Shown here: positions 37,606 to 46,478 of the stretch, in pieces
Layout: each line of letters opens with the position of its first letter
How positions within the stretch are numbered: the first letter of the stretch is position 1
Assembly (NCBI RefSeq): GCF_001995215.1
Contig: NZ_MUXN01000016.1
Span: 405,724 to 469,723, forward strand
Origin: Amycolatopsis azurea DSM 43854
GTDB taxonomy: Bacteria; Actinomycetota; Actinomycetes; Mycobacteriales; Pseudonocardiaceae
Direction: 5' to 3'
Length of the DNA: 64,000 nt
Program-made: the position numbers and the translations under genes
The notes under the pieces: model-generated
The model's database searches: none
What the model saw: only the letters and a program-made list of their open reading frames with translations
Told to the model about the DNA's origin: nothing

Positions 37606-40389
37606 TCAGGAATCGGCGAGGACCGCCGCGGTGCCGAGGCGGCCTTGCAGCCACGCCGCGGCGAGCTCCACCCGGGAATGGCTGCCGGTGCGCTCGAACA
37701 ACGACGTCAGCCGGGCTTCGATGCGTTTCTCGCTGACCTGCAACGCCGCCGCGATCTGCCGGTTCGTGTGGCCGTTCGCGATCAAGCCGACGATGTGCCG
37801 CTCCAAGGGATCCAGCGTCGCCCGGTCGGTCCGGTCCACGCGGTCGGTCGAGAAGGCGATCCGGTGCTGATCGAGCAGCGCCGCGACCGAGGTCAGCGAC
37901 ACGACGGCGTCGAGCCGCTGCAACGTCCGGTGCGCTTCGAGCAATGACGGCGCGGGGACCGGGCTCACCTCGCCGAACGCCGTGCACGCCTCGGCGATCC
38001 GGAACGCGTCACCGGACTGCCGGGCCAGTTTGACCCCCGCGCGCACCGATTCCATGTCGCCGCGCACGAGACCGCCGCACACCAGGGCCGCCTCCTGGAC
38101 CGAAGCCGTCGGGCTGCGGGCGGCGAGACCCTCCAATTCGGACAGCAGGCGGGTGACGGTCTCGGTGTCCCCGTGGCGTCTCGCTCCTTGCAGGAGCCGG
38201 GCGAGCAGGCGTTCCATCCCCGCCCGCACCCCGCGTTCACGGCAGTCCGTGTAGTCCTGCCGGCCTCGCGCGATCGCCTCGTCGTACTGCCCCGAGGACA
38301 GCCGAAGCCGGCACCGCACCCACGCGACGTATGCGTCGGCGGAAGTGCGGAAAGGCAAGCGGCGTAACCAATCCGCCGCTCGGTCCGGCTGGTCGCGCTG
38401 AGCGCAGATCTCCGCGGCGAACACACTCGCGAACCGGTGACGACGGGGCGGGTCCCACCACAGCCTGCCGCCTTCGAGCCGCCGCGCCAGCGACAGCGCC
38501 GCGTCCCACTCGCCCTCGCGGTAAGCCTGCCGGACCGCGTGCCAGCCGACCGAAAAGCCGGTCGTCGGCGGCTGATAGCGGCCACGCAGCAGGACGTTCA
38601 GCACGCTGACCGTGTCGAGGACTTCGGCGGCTTCGGCGACGTCGTCGTGCGGCGGCATTTCCGGTGGTACCAGCCATTCCTCGGCCGGTCTGCCGCCGTC
38701 GCCGGGCAACGCGCCCAGCAGGATCCCGGCGCCCAGGGCGAACAGGTGATCTTCCTCGGCGCCGCAAGCGCGCGCGAGCGCCCGGACCGCTTCGGCGGCC
38801 AACGGCCGGTCGGTCCGGTTGACCGCGTCGAGCAGCCGACGGCATTCGCGAGCGGTGTCGAGGGCACGGGCGACCTCGACGGCCAGCGGTCGCACGACGT
38901 CGAGTTCGGCGAGCCGCTGTTCGTGGGCGAGCGCGCCGAGCCAGCACATCAGCACGGTGGCGGACAGCCGAGCGGACGGCCAGTTGCCGTCGAGCCGCGG
39001 CGCGACGAGGGTGGCGAGGTCGTCGGCCAGCGTGCCGTAGCCCCCGGCCGCGAGGCTGTCCGCGAGCAGCGCCCGGAGCACTTCGGGAAACCGGTCGTCG
39101 GACGGATCGAGCAGCCGGAGCGCGGCCAGCCGATAACGGCGGGCCGTCGGCAGGTCGGTGCTCGCGCCCGCGGCCGCGTCGAGCAGGAGCCCCGCCGCTT
39201 CGGGATCCGGCGGCGACGGCGGAAGCTCGGTCAGATGCGGGGCGACCTCGGCAGGGTCGACCGGACGCCGTCCGAGGAGGTCCCGCGTGATCCTCCGGTG
39301 CAGGACGGTGCGCCAGCGCGTGCCGTGCGCCAACCGGAGTCGGCCGGCCAGCGCGGGGACGGCGAATTCCACCGCGCCGTCCGTGCCGGAGCGAAGGATC
39401 CCCGCCCGGACCAGATCGTCGAGGGCCTGGCCCGTGGCCGACGGCGTCAGCGCCGCGGCGGATGCGAGCCAGTGCAGTCTTTCGAGGGTGGGGGCGCCTT
39501 GTTCGCTCAGCACGGCGATGACGGCGGCCAGCCGCCGGGCGGGGCGCCCGAGCCGCCGCAGCCGGAGCGTCTCGGGGTGACCGTCGGGCAGCACGATCGG
39601 CGGGCCCGCGCCGATCAGGCAGACGTGCTCGTCGACGACCGACAGCCTGCCGGTGGCGCGCAGCCCGGCGATCGTCGCGGCGACGGTGCCGGGATTGCCG
39701 AACAGCGGACCGAGCGCCGTGCGGACCGAGGCGACGAGCGCGGGGTCGCTCGCGATCCGCCCGGCGCGGGTCGTCCAGCCGGGCAGCAGCGCCGTCGTCT
39801 CCGCTGCGGTCAGCGGCCGGAGACCGATGGTGCCGTCGGCGACGGCGAGCAGCTTGCCGACCGGGCCGCCCGCCGGACCCCGGCCGTTCACTGTCGCGAC
39901 GGTGACGGTTCCGGTGGCGCGGGCCCCCTCGGCGACCAGGGTGAGCACGGTGGCGAGCTCCGGCGGCAGCAGGTCGAAGTCGTCGAACTGCAGCACGATC
40001 CGGCTGCGCGGGGCGACGGTGGCGAGGACGGTGATCAGATCGTGGGCCGTCGTCTGCGGTCCAGCGCCGGAACCGGACTCCAGCCTGGCGCGGAGCCAGG
40101 CGACGGCGCTGAGCATGCTGACCAGCTCGGGCCGGTCGAGCGCGGTGATCAGTTCGACCAGCTGGGTCGTCAGCCGGAGCAGGACGGTCCCGGGATCGGG
40201 GCCGGCGGGCACGGGCAGCACCGTGGCGCCGGAGCGACGCCCGCGCTGGGCCAGGCCGGAGAGCACGGTGCTGCGGCCGCTGCCCGCGGGCCCGTGCACC
40301 ACCCAGATCGCGCCGGACCCGGCGAGGACCCGGTCCCAAACCGCCTGCGCGTCATCCGGTCCGGCACTCGTGACGGCCGTCGCTCCCAT
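37606..40389 (-). CDS. LAL-family LuxR regulator 4 (Walker A Lys to Arg)
   Basis: A 927-residue LAL-like protein on the minus strand. Walker A is GPAGSGRSTVL (Arg for Lys) and Walker B is degenerate (VLQFDDFDLLPPEL). The C-terminal LuxR domain is present: LDPLERHIVGLIANGHTNRQ, then IAAALQVSEKRIEARLTSLF. ATG 40389 has a strong GAGGAGGG ribosome site, so the longer reading from 40416 is not needed. It is convergent with LAL 3, separated by six bases and no terminator, so transcripts probably overlap. Confidence 0.9.
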   Translation of the reverse strand: MGATAVTSAGPDDAQAVWDRVLAGSGAIWVVHGPAGSGRSTVLSGLAQRGRRSGATVLPVPAGPDPGTVLLRLTTQLVELITALDRPELVSMLSAVAWLRARLESGSGAGPQTTAHDLITVLATVAPRSRIVLQFDDFDLLPPELATVLTLVAEGARATGTVTVATVNGRGPAGGPVGKLLAVADGTIGLRPLTAAETTALLPGWTTRAGRIASDPALVASVRTALGPLFGNPGTVAATIAGLRATGRLSVVDEHVCLIGAGPPIVLPDGHPETLRLRRLGRPARRLAAVIAVLSEQGAPTLERLHWLASAAALTPSATGQALDDLVRAGILRSGTDGAVEFAVPALAGRLRLAHGTRWRTVLHRRITRDLLGRRPVDPAEVAPHLTELPPSPPDPEAAGLLLDAAAGASTDLPTARRYRLAALRLLDPSDDRFPEVLRALLADSLAAGGYGTLADDLATLVAPRLDGNWPSARLSATVLMCWLGALAHEQRLAELDVVRPLAVEVARALDTARECRRLLDAVNRTDRPLAAEAVRALARACGAEEDHLFALGAGILLGALPGDGGRPAEEWLVPPEMPPHDDVAEAAEVLDTVSVLNVLLRGRYQPPTTGFSVGWHAVRQAYREGEWDAALSLARRLEGGRLWWDPPRRHRFASVFAAEICAQRDQPDRAADWLRRLPFRTSADAYVAWVRCRLRLSSGQYDEAIARGRQDYTDCRERGVRAGMERLLARLLQGARRHGDTETVTRLLSELEGLAARSPTASVQEAALVCGGLVRGDMESVRAGVKLARQSGDAFRIAEACTAFGEVSPVPAPSLLEAHRTLQRLDAVVSLTSVAALLDQHRIAFSTDRVDRTDRATLDPLERHIVGLIANGHTNRQIAAALQVSEKRIEARLTSLFERTGSHSRVELAAAWLQGRLGTAAVLADS

Positions 40390-40838
40390 TTCCCTCCTCG
40401 ACCGGCGCGGGACCACGGCGCGGCCGGGCGACGATCGCTCCGAGCATGGCGCAAGGAGGACCGTTCGGTCGGGAGGTCAGGCGGCCGGGGCACCTTCGGC
40501 CAGCATAGTTGCCCCGGCGGACCACGGAGCGGCTTTCCGTCGCGTTTCGTCCTCTGAATGCGGTCCTTGCGCGTGCAACTACCGCATCCAGAGGACTAAC
40601 CGCGGGTGCTCAGTGGTGACGAGTGAGGCGAAGGGGACTTTCCCCTCATCACACGCGCGGAAAGTCCCCTTCGCCCCGGGGCCTGCCGAACGGGCGAGTG
40701 ACAGAACACGTGGCCTTTGGCTTACCTCGCACTAGAACGACACTCGCCACTCACGACCACCCCGGCCTGGCGCGGTCTGGTGGGCGGTGGCGTTGTGAAG
40801 CCGGCATGGCGGCGAGCGAGCATGACACCTACCCCTCA
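40390..40838. other. Intergenic stretch with palindrome and duplicated gene end
   Basis: Apart from the upstream region of LAL 4 (40390-40594) it contains the repeat block 40595-40854. No gene is supported. An inverted GGTCGTGAGTGG module occurs at 40747-40758. Confidence 0.6.
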
Positions 40839-40854
40839 CTAACCGCGGGTGCTC
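40595..40854. repeat. Block flanked by duplicated 3' end of the exporter gene
   Basis: ACTAACCGCGGGTGCTC, which includes the stop of the exporter gene (40838-40854), is duplicated exactly at 40595-40611. The enclosed 226 bases hold a palindrome with perfect 17-base arms (GGCGAAGGGGACTTTCC at 40627-40643 and its complement at 40659-40675). The arrangement parallels the block at 13615-13886, with nearly the same repeat-to-repeat distance (243 versus 241 bases). Confidence 0.75.
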
Positions 40855-42392
40855 GGGGCCTCGGCCACCGGGTCGGGTTGAGGGGGGACGTCGGTTTCGA
40901 TCACCTTCGGGACGCCGCGCAGGCTCCGCAGCGCCACCACCGCGAGGACGACCATCACCGCGGCGCTCCCGAGCATGCTGGTCCGGATGCCGCCGACGAA
41001 CGACTCCTCCGCGGCCGTGCGGACCGCCGTCGCCACCGGTTCCGGCAGGCCGGTCGCGACCGCCGCGGTGGCGCTGAACGACTCCCGCACCTGGGCGGCC
41101 AGATCGGGCGGCACACCGGCGGGCAGGGTCAGGTTCGCGTGGTAGACGGCCGACAGCACGCTGCCGACCACCGCGATGCCGAGTGAGCCGCCGAGTTCGT
41201 AGGCGGTGGCGGAGATCGCCGACGCGGCACCGGCGCGGTCCCGGGGGACCGTGCCGAGGATGGTGTCTCCGGTGACGGTCAGGGTGAGCCCGGCGCCCGC
41301 GCCGAACGCCACCTGCGCGGCCAGGACCAGCAGATACGACGAGTCCGTGCTCACCGCGCCGAACAGCCCGAAGCCGACCGACGCCAGTGCCAGCCCGCCC
41401 GAGACCGTCGTCGCCCGGCCGAACCGGCGCACCGCCTTGGCCGCCACGACACCGCCCGCGACGAGCGCGGCGATCGCGCCCGGCACGAAAGCCAGTCCGG
41501 AGCGCAGCGGGCTCCAGCCGAGCACGAGCTGGAAGTACTGACTGGAGATCAGGGCGAACGCCGACATCGTGAACACCGACACCAGGTTCGAGCCGACCGA
41601 CGCGGAGAACCCGCGCCGCCGGAACAGGTCCAGGTCGATCAGCGGCTGATCGAGACGGCGCTGGCGCCGGGCGAACCACAGCAGCGAAGCACCCCCGAGA
41701 GCGAAAGCGCCGAGCACCTCCGGGTACCAGAGGCCGACGTAGAACGCGCCCTTCAGCGCGTACACCACGGCGACCAGACCGACGATGGACAGCAGCACGC
41801 TGGGCAGATCGAGCCGCAACCGCCCGCTGGACCGCGATTCGGGGACGACGCGGGCGGCGCCGAGGATCAGCAGCGCCACCGGGATGTTGACCAGGAACAC
41901 CGATCCCCACCAGAAATGCTCCAGCAGGACCCCGCCGACGATCGGGCCGATCGCGAAACCCGCGGCCGACACCCCGGCGGTGACGCCCACCGCGGCCGTC
42001 CGCGCCCGTTGAGTGGTGAAAACCGCGCGCAGCAAGGAAGTCGTCGAGGGCAGCACGGCGGCGCCCGCGACACCCAGCAGCGCGCGGGCGGCGATCAGCG
42101 TTTCGGCGCTCGGGGCGTAGGCGGCCACCAGCGAGCCCAGCGCGAACGCCGCCACGCCGATCAGGAGCACCCGCCGCCTGCCGAACCGGTCGCCGAGGTT
42201 GCCCATGGTGACCAGCAGGCCGCCCATGGCGAAGCCGTAGACGTCCGCGATCCACAGCAGTTCCTCGGCCGACGCGCCGAGCTGGGTGGTCAGCGCGGGT
42301 ACCGCCAGATGCAGCACCGTCATGTCGATCGCGACCATCAGCTGCGCCAGGCAGGACACCGTGATCGTGGCGATGTCGCGGGCCTTGCTCAT
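40839..42392 (-). CDS. DHA2-family MFS exporter of the polyketide cluster
   Basis: A 517-residue membrane protein with about 14 predicted helices. QLMVAIDMTVLHLAVPAL in helix 1, the GNLGDRFGRRRVLLIG loop 2-3 motif and the helix 5 antiporter-like segment GVSAAGFAIGPIVGG mark a DHA2 drug:H+ antiporter. Its ATG overlaps the stop of the acyltransferase gene, so it is the last gene of the starter-unit operon and probably exports the finished polyketide, providing self-resistance. Confidence 0.92.
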   Translation of the reverse strand: MSKARDIATITVSCLAQLMVAIDMTVLHLAVPALTTQLGASAEELLWIADVYGFAMGGLLVTMGNLGDRFGRRRVLLIGVAAFALGSLVAAYAPSAETLIAARALLGVAGAAVLPSTTSLLRAVFTTQRARTAAVGVTAGVSAAGFAIGPIVGGVLLEHFWWGSVFLVNIPVALLILGAARVVPESRSSGRLRLDLPSVLLSIVGLVAVVYALKGAFYVGLWYPEVLGAFALGGASLLWFARRQRRLDQPLIDLDLFRRRGFSASVGSNLVSVFTMSAFALISSQYFQLVLGWSPLRSGLAFVPGAIAALVAGGVVAAKAVRRFGRATTVSGGLALASVGFGLFGAVSTDSSYLLVLAAQVAFGAGAGLTLTVTGDTILGTVPRDRAGAASAISATAYELGGSLGIAVVGSVLSAVYHANLTLPAGVPPDLAAQVRESFSATAAVATGLPEPVATAVRTAAEESFVGGIRTSMLGSAAVMVVLAVVALRSLRGVPKVIETDVPPQPDPVAEAPSTRG

Positions 42393-43336
42393 GCGGCCAC
42401 CGCCTCGGGCAGGCGGGGCCGGGGTTTCGGTTTCAGGGTGTCCCGGAGGTCGGCGCGCAGCAGGGTGAACGCCGACGTCAGCCCGGGCAGCCGGTGCAGC
42501 AGGTGGTCCGGGCCGGCGACGAGGACCCGGCCGACGCCGAGCCTGGCGAACCGGTGGACCAGCCCGGGGAGCCGCACCGCGTTGACCGTCGACTCCAGGA
42601 GGAGCGACGCCGCCTCGTCACCGGTCCGGACCGGCTCTCCGTCCTGATCGGACACGATCGGCAGGGCCGGGTCGGCGAACCCGAACCCGCCGAAGACCTC
42701 TTCCGCCAGCTTGTCGCGCAGCCCGCCGAGCATTCGCGCGTGCGCAGCCGGACGCATGGTCGTGAGCGCGTACCCGCCCGCCGCCCGCACGCGCCGGACG
42801 AATTCGTCCAATTCGGACTCCCGCAGGGTCACCAGGTGGACCTCGTCGTCGAATCGGCCGGACAGTTCGTGGCCGATCCCGTCGAGGATCTCGCCGAGCG
42901 CCGGTTCCGGCGTCCGCACGATGAACTGGCTGACGAGATCCTGGTGCGCCGTCTCGAAATACTCCCGTTCCCGGATCGCGACGGCGTCGACGAGCCGGAC
43001 GAGATCCGCCAAGGGCAGTGCGCCGGCGCGGACCACGGCGGCGCGTTCACCGAAACTGGCGCCGCCGACCGCGACCGGCACCAGTCCGTGCTCCCGCTCC
43101 GCCCGTTCGGCGAGCGCCAGCGACGCGAGCACGAACGCGATCTGGGTGTGCTCGTTGTACTCCTCGTCCGCTCTGGCGAGCGGATCCAGCAGGGAGCGCC
43201 CGAGCGCGTGCTCGGCCACGCCGAGCAGGCGCCGGGCCAGGGGATCGATGACGAGGAACCGGCCCAGTTCCGCAGCACGGGCCGGGCCCATGCCGGGGAA
43301 GAGGACGGCATCGGTGGAAAGGTCCACAGTGCACAC
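42389..43336 (-). CDS. Discrete acyltransferase (starter acyl-CoA:ACP loading)
   Basis: A 315-residue FabD/AT-like protein. AVLFPGMGPA corresponds to the N-terminal FPGQG motif, the nucleophile elbow is GGASFGE (Ser94; usual GHSxG), and MRPAAHARML supplies the catalytic histidine region. It lacks the malonyl-type HAFH signature and the Arg of malonyl-specific enzymes is not obvious. A stand-alone AT encoded next to a CoA ligase and an amino-acid oxidase, facing a PKS with an N-terminal ACP, is the arrangement of guanidino- or aminoacyl-primed polyketides, so it probably loads the starter onto that ACP. GTG 43336 is used; GTG 43327 has slightly better spacing. Confidence 0.8.
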   Translation of the reverse strand: MCTVDLSTDAVLFPGMGPARAAELGRFLVIDPLARRLLGVAEHALGRSLLDPLARADEEYNEHTQIAFVLASLALAERAEREHGLVPVAVGGASFGERAAVVRAGALPLADLVRLVDAVAIREREYFETAHQDLVSQFIVRTPEPALGEILDGIGHELSGRFDDEVHLVTLRESELDEFVRRVRAAGGYALTTMRPAAHARMLGGLRDKLAEEVFGGFGFADPALPIVSDQDGEPVRTGDEAASLLLESTVNAVRLPGLVHRFARLGVGRVLVAGPDHLLHRLPGLTSAFTLLRADLRDTLKPKPRPRLPEAVAA

Positions 43337-43354
43337 CCAGTTTCGTGGTGGGGA

Positions 43355-44767
43355 TCAGAGTTGTTCGGCGGCGGCGAACTGCTCCAGCCGCTTCCGGTCC
43401 GGTTTCCCGTTGCGGTTCAACGGGAACTGATCGGTGACGAGGACGCGGTTCGGCTGCTCCGCGGGCGGCAGTACGCCGCAGATCCGGTCACGCCAGTACC
43501 GCGAGTCCCGCCGCGCGTCGTCCTCGACGACGAACACCAGGCTCGACCCGCGACGCTGATCGGGCAGCGCGACGATCTTCGCGGAGCAGCCCTCACCGGC
43601 CAAGCGGTGCTCGATCACCTCCGGGTGCAGGGTGTGCCCGTTGCGGTGCACCGCCCGTTTGCGCCCGACGACGAACAGGTTCCCGTCCGAGTCGAGCCTG
43701 CCGAGGTCGCCGGTGGCGTACCAGCCGCGGTCGACCGGGAGTACCTGCCCGGTGGCGTCGAGGTAGCCCTCCATGAGATCAGGGTCGAGCACGAACAGCT
43801 CGCCGACCTCGTCGTGGGGCAGCACGGTGCCGTCGTCGGCGCGGACTTCGAGGGCCAGCCCCTCCACGATCTGCCCGCAGCCGCGCGGGTTCCCGACGTT
43901 GGCGAAGGCGACGTTGCCCATCTCGGTGCTGCCATAGCTGTCGAGCAGCGGCATGCCGAACAGCTCTTCCGACTGTCCCACAACCCCGGGTTCGAGCGGG
44001 GCGGCGCCGCTGCACAGCATGCGCACACGGGAGAATTCTTCTTTGAGGGCAGGACGTTTGCCGATGATGTTGAACAGGCTGCGGTAGGTGGACGGCGTCG
44101 CGTCGACGACCGTCGCGCCTGCCCGGCCGGCCAGGCGCAGCGCCCGGTCGGGGCGGCGGTAGGGCGCGATCACCAGCGAGCAGTCCCGCAGCCAGGCGAT
44201 CATCACCATGGACAGGCCGTACTGGTGGTTGAACGGCAGCAGCGGCAGGAGGACGTCGTCGGCGACGTGGCCCACGAGATCGGCGTTGCGTTCCAGGTTC
44301 TTCAGGAACCGCGCGCCGTTCTTCGCGACGCCCTTGGGGACGCCGGTCGAGCCGGACGACCACATCACGAGGCTGTCGGGAAGCTTTTCCCAGACGTCGA
44401 AACGAAGTTGGACGTCGGTCGGGGTCCGGTCGGCGGCGGCCACCATGATCTCGTAGGTGTAGGCCGCGGGCGCGTCCACCGGCATCGGCGCGTCGTCGTC
44501 GACGACGGCCAGCACGACACCGGAACCGGCGATCGTCTCGGCGGTGCGGTCGGCGTGTTCCATGTGATCGACGAGTACCACGGACGCGCCGACGTGCATC
44601 AGCGCGACGAGGATCGTCAGGTAGGCCAGCGTGTTGTCGGCCTTGAGCAGGACACGGTCACCGGAGCCGACGCCCCGGTCCCGCAGTACTTCGGCGACGC
44701 GGAGGGCCTGCTGTTCGAAGGCCGCGCCGCCGGTGACCGCGTCGGGGGAATAGATCTTCGCGAACAT
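43355..44767 (-). CDS. AMP-dependent acyl-CoA ligase (starter activation)
   Basis: A 470-residue ANL-family adenylate-forming enzyme. It has the P-loop MWSSGSTGVPKGVAK, YGSTEMG, the hinge segment YATGDLGRLDSDG, and the C-terminal lysine segment PLNRNGKPDR. It lacks a carrier domain, so the product is an acyl-CoA (or acyl passed to ACP). Between the oxidase and acyltransferase genes, it most likely activates 4-guanidinobutyrate or a related omega-amino acid. Gaps of 18-19 bases on each side indicate one operon. Confidence 0.9.
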   Translation of the reverse strand: MFAKIYSPDAVTGGAAFEQQALRVAEVLRDRGVGSGDRVLLKADNTLAYLTILVALMHVGASVVLVDHMEHADRTAETIAGSGVVLAVVDDDAPMPVDAPAAYTYEIMVAAADRTPTDVQLRFDVWEKLPDSLVMWSSGSTGVPKGVAKNGARFLKNLERNADLVGHVADDVLLPLLPFNHQYGLSMVMIAWLRDCSLVIAPYRRPDRALRLAGRAGATVVDATPSTYRSLFNIIGKRPALKEEFSRVRMLCSGAAPLEPGVVGQSEELFGMPLLDSYGSTEMGNVAFANVGNPRGCGQIVEGLALEVRADDGTVLPHDEVGELFVLDPDLMEGYLDATGQVLPVDRGWYATGDLGRLDSDGNLFVVGRKRAVHRNGHTLHPEVIEHRLAGEGCSAKIVALPDQRRGSSLVFVVEDDARRDSRYWRDRICGVLPPAEQPNRVLVTDQFPLNRNGKPDRKRLEQFAAAEQL

Positions 44768-44786
44768 GGGGAAGTCCTTTCCGCTG

Positions 44787-46478
44787 TCAATCCAGGCTCA
44801 CCGGGGCGATCTCGTCGAACACGTCGCCGGGACCGGGGTTGTCCGGATGGGTGCCGCCGCCCAGGTGCTCGACGACGCCCCACACGGCGTTCAGCGCGGT
44901 GGTGACCGCGCTCTCGGAGAAACCGGCGATCCACGCGACGTCGTCGCCGGCCAGGAAGAAGCCGCGGTGGTGGTCGGCGGCGTCGCGCTGCATGAACTGG
45001 GTGAACAGCCGTCGCTGGTAGCGGTAGCTGCCGGGCAGGCACGATTTGAAGGCGCCCTTGAAATGCGGCTGGGTCTCCCAGGTGATCGCGATCGGCGGGC
45101 CGATCATGTGCGAGCGGATGTCGACGCCCGGGTAGATCTTGGCCAGCGCGTCCAGCATCACGTCGAGCCGCTCGTCCGGGCTCAGCGAGGCGACCTTCAG
45201 CGAGTCGTCGTTCCACGTGTAGGACAGCAGCATCGTGCCGGGTTCGTCGGGGCCGTTGTCGATCAGGTAGACCCCGCGCGGGATGCGGTCGGTGAGCGTC
45301 GTGCTCATCACGTCGCGGCCGGTCGCCGGGTCCTGGTCGAGCCAGAACGGGCGGTCGGTGATGACGAACAGCTTGGACGCGCCCATGTAGTGGGTGCGCT
45401 CCAGCGCGGTCCAGACCTGCTGCGGCAGGAGGGCGTCGTCGCTCTTCATGCCCGAGAGCAGATTCCAGTTCTGCGCGGCGAAAATCGCGGCAGGGTAGGT
45501 GCGCACGTCGCGGTTCGCGTCCTCGATGGTGAACCCGCGGCCGGTCCGGTCGATCCGCACGACCGCCGGGCGCGGTTCGCCGCCGTGCAGGCTCTCCAGC
45601 GACGTGCCGGACGGCCAGTACTCGATGTCGGCGGGCTGGTCCGACCACAGGCCGAGTGGCAGCTGCTGGCAGCCGCCGATGATCCGGTGGTGCTCGTCGC
45701 TGGTGTCGGTGCAGATCACCCGCAGGATCTCGAGCGCGGAGTTGGGGAAGTCGGTGTCCCAGCCGCCGCAGCCGAAACCGACCTGGCCGAAGATCTCGCG
45801 GTGCTCGAAGGACGAGAACAGCGGCGACGAGGTCAGGAATCCGTAGAACGACACGTTGTCGAACTTGGTGACCAGGTGGTTCCACAGCGCCTTGATGGTC
45901 GTGATGTCGCGGCGCCGAATGGCGTCCTCCATCAGCGACATGTCGGCCTGCTCCTGCAGCGTCTTGGTCCACGCGTCGTTGACCTCGCGGTACACCGGCG
46001 GCAGGTCGGCGGACGTCCGCGCCCAGTGGTTCTCGCCGTGCAGGTTGATCACCGTGCTCGGCGACGCGGGGGAGAGCGGGTTGGGGAACGGCGTCGTCTC
46101 CAGCCCGACCTTGTCCATGTAGTGGAAGAGCGCCCCCGCGGACGGTGGGAAGCGCATGGCGCCCAGTTCGGCGACGGCGTCCGGGTAGCCGGGCAGGCTC
46201 ACCGAGCGCATCCGGCCGCCCAGCTGTTCGGCCTCGTAGATCACCGGCTTCAGGCCGAGCTTCATCAGCTCGTAGGCGGCCACCATCCCGGACAGCCCGC
46301 CGCCGATCACGGCGACCTCGGTGCCGTGCGCTTGGCGCGGCACCCGGCCGATGCCGGCGGGATGGCGGATCCAGTCGTCGTAGGCGAACGGGAAATCGGG
46401 GCACAGCATGCTCGTCGGCGGCGCCGCCTCGGCCCGCTGGCGGGGCAGGACGCGTTCTTCGACAGGAGACATGGTCAT
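44787..46478 (-). CDS. Flavin amino acid monooxygenase/oxidase (lysine/arginine 2-monooxygenase-like)
   Basis: A 563-residue flavin amine oxidase. The FAD dinucleotide motif is VAVIGGGLSGMVAAYEL, then YEAEQLGGRMRS and the C-terminal FLAGDDVAWIAGFSESAVTTA segment. Size and layout match L-lysine/L-arginine/L-tryptophan 2-monooxygenases, which turn an amino acid into the amide one carbon shorter. For arginine the product is 4-guanidinobutanamide, the known precursor of guanidinobutyrate polyketide starters. ATG 46478 has GGAGG eight bases upstream; an earlier reading from 46496 is unsupported. No amidohydrolase to release the acid lies in this window. The exact amino acid is inferred. Confidence 0.85.
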   Translation of the reverse strand: MTMSPVEERVLPRQRAEAAPPTSMLCPDFPFAYDDWIRHPAGIGRVPRQAHGTEVAVIGGGLSGMVAAYELMKLGLKPVIYEAEQLGGRMRSVSLPGYPDAVAELGAMRFPPSAGALFHYMDKVGLETTPFPNPLSPASPSTVINLHGENHWARTSADLPPVYREVNDAWTKTLQEQADMSLMEDAIRRRDITTIKALWNHLVTKFDNVSFYGFLTSSPLFSSFEHREIFGQVGFGCGGWDTDFPNSALEILRVICTDTSDEHHRIIGGCQQLPLGLWSDQPADIEYWPSGTSLESLHGGEPRPAVVRIDRTGRGFTIEDANRDVRTYPAAIFAAQNWNLLSGMKSDDALLPQQVWTALERTHYMGASKLFVITDRPFWLDQDPATGRDVMSTTLTDRIPRGVYLIDNGPDEPGTMLLSYTWNDDSLKVASLSPDERLDVMLDALAKIYPGVDIRSHMIGPPIAITWETQPHFKGAFKSCLPGSYRYQRRLFTQFMQRDAADHHRGFFLAGDDVAWIAGFSESAVTTALNAVWGVVEHLGGGTHPDNPGPGDVFDEIAPVSLD

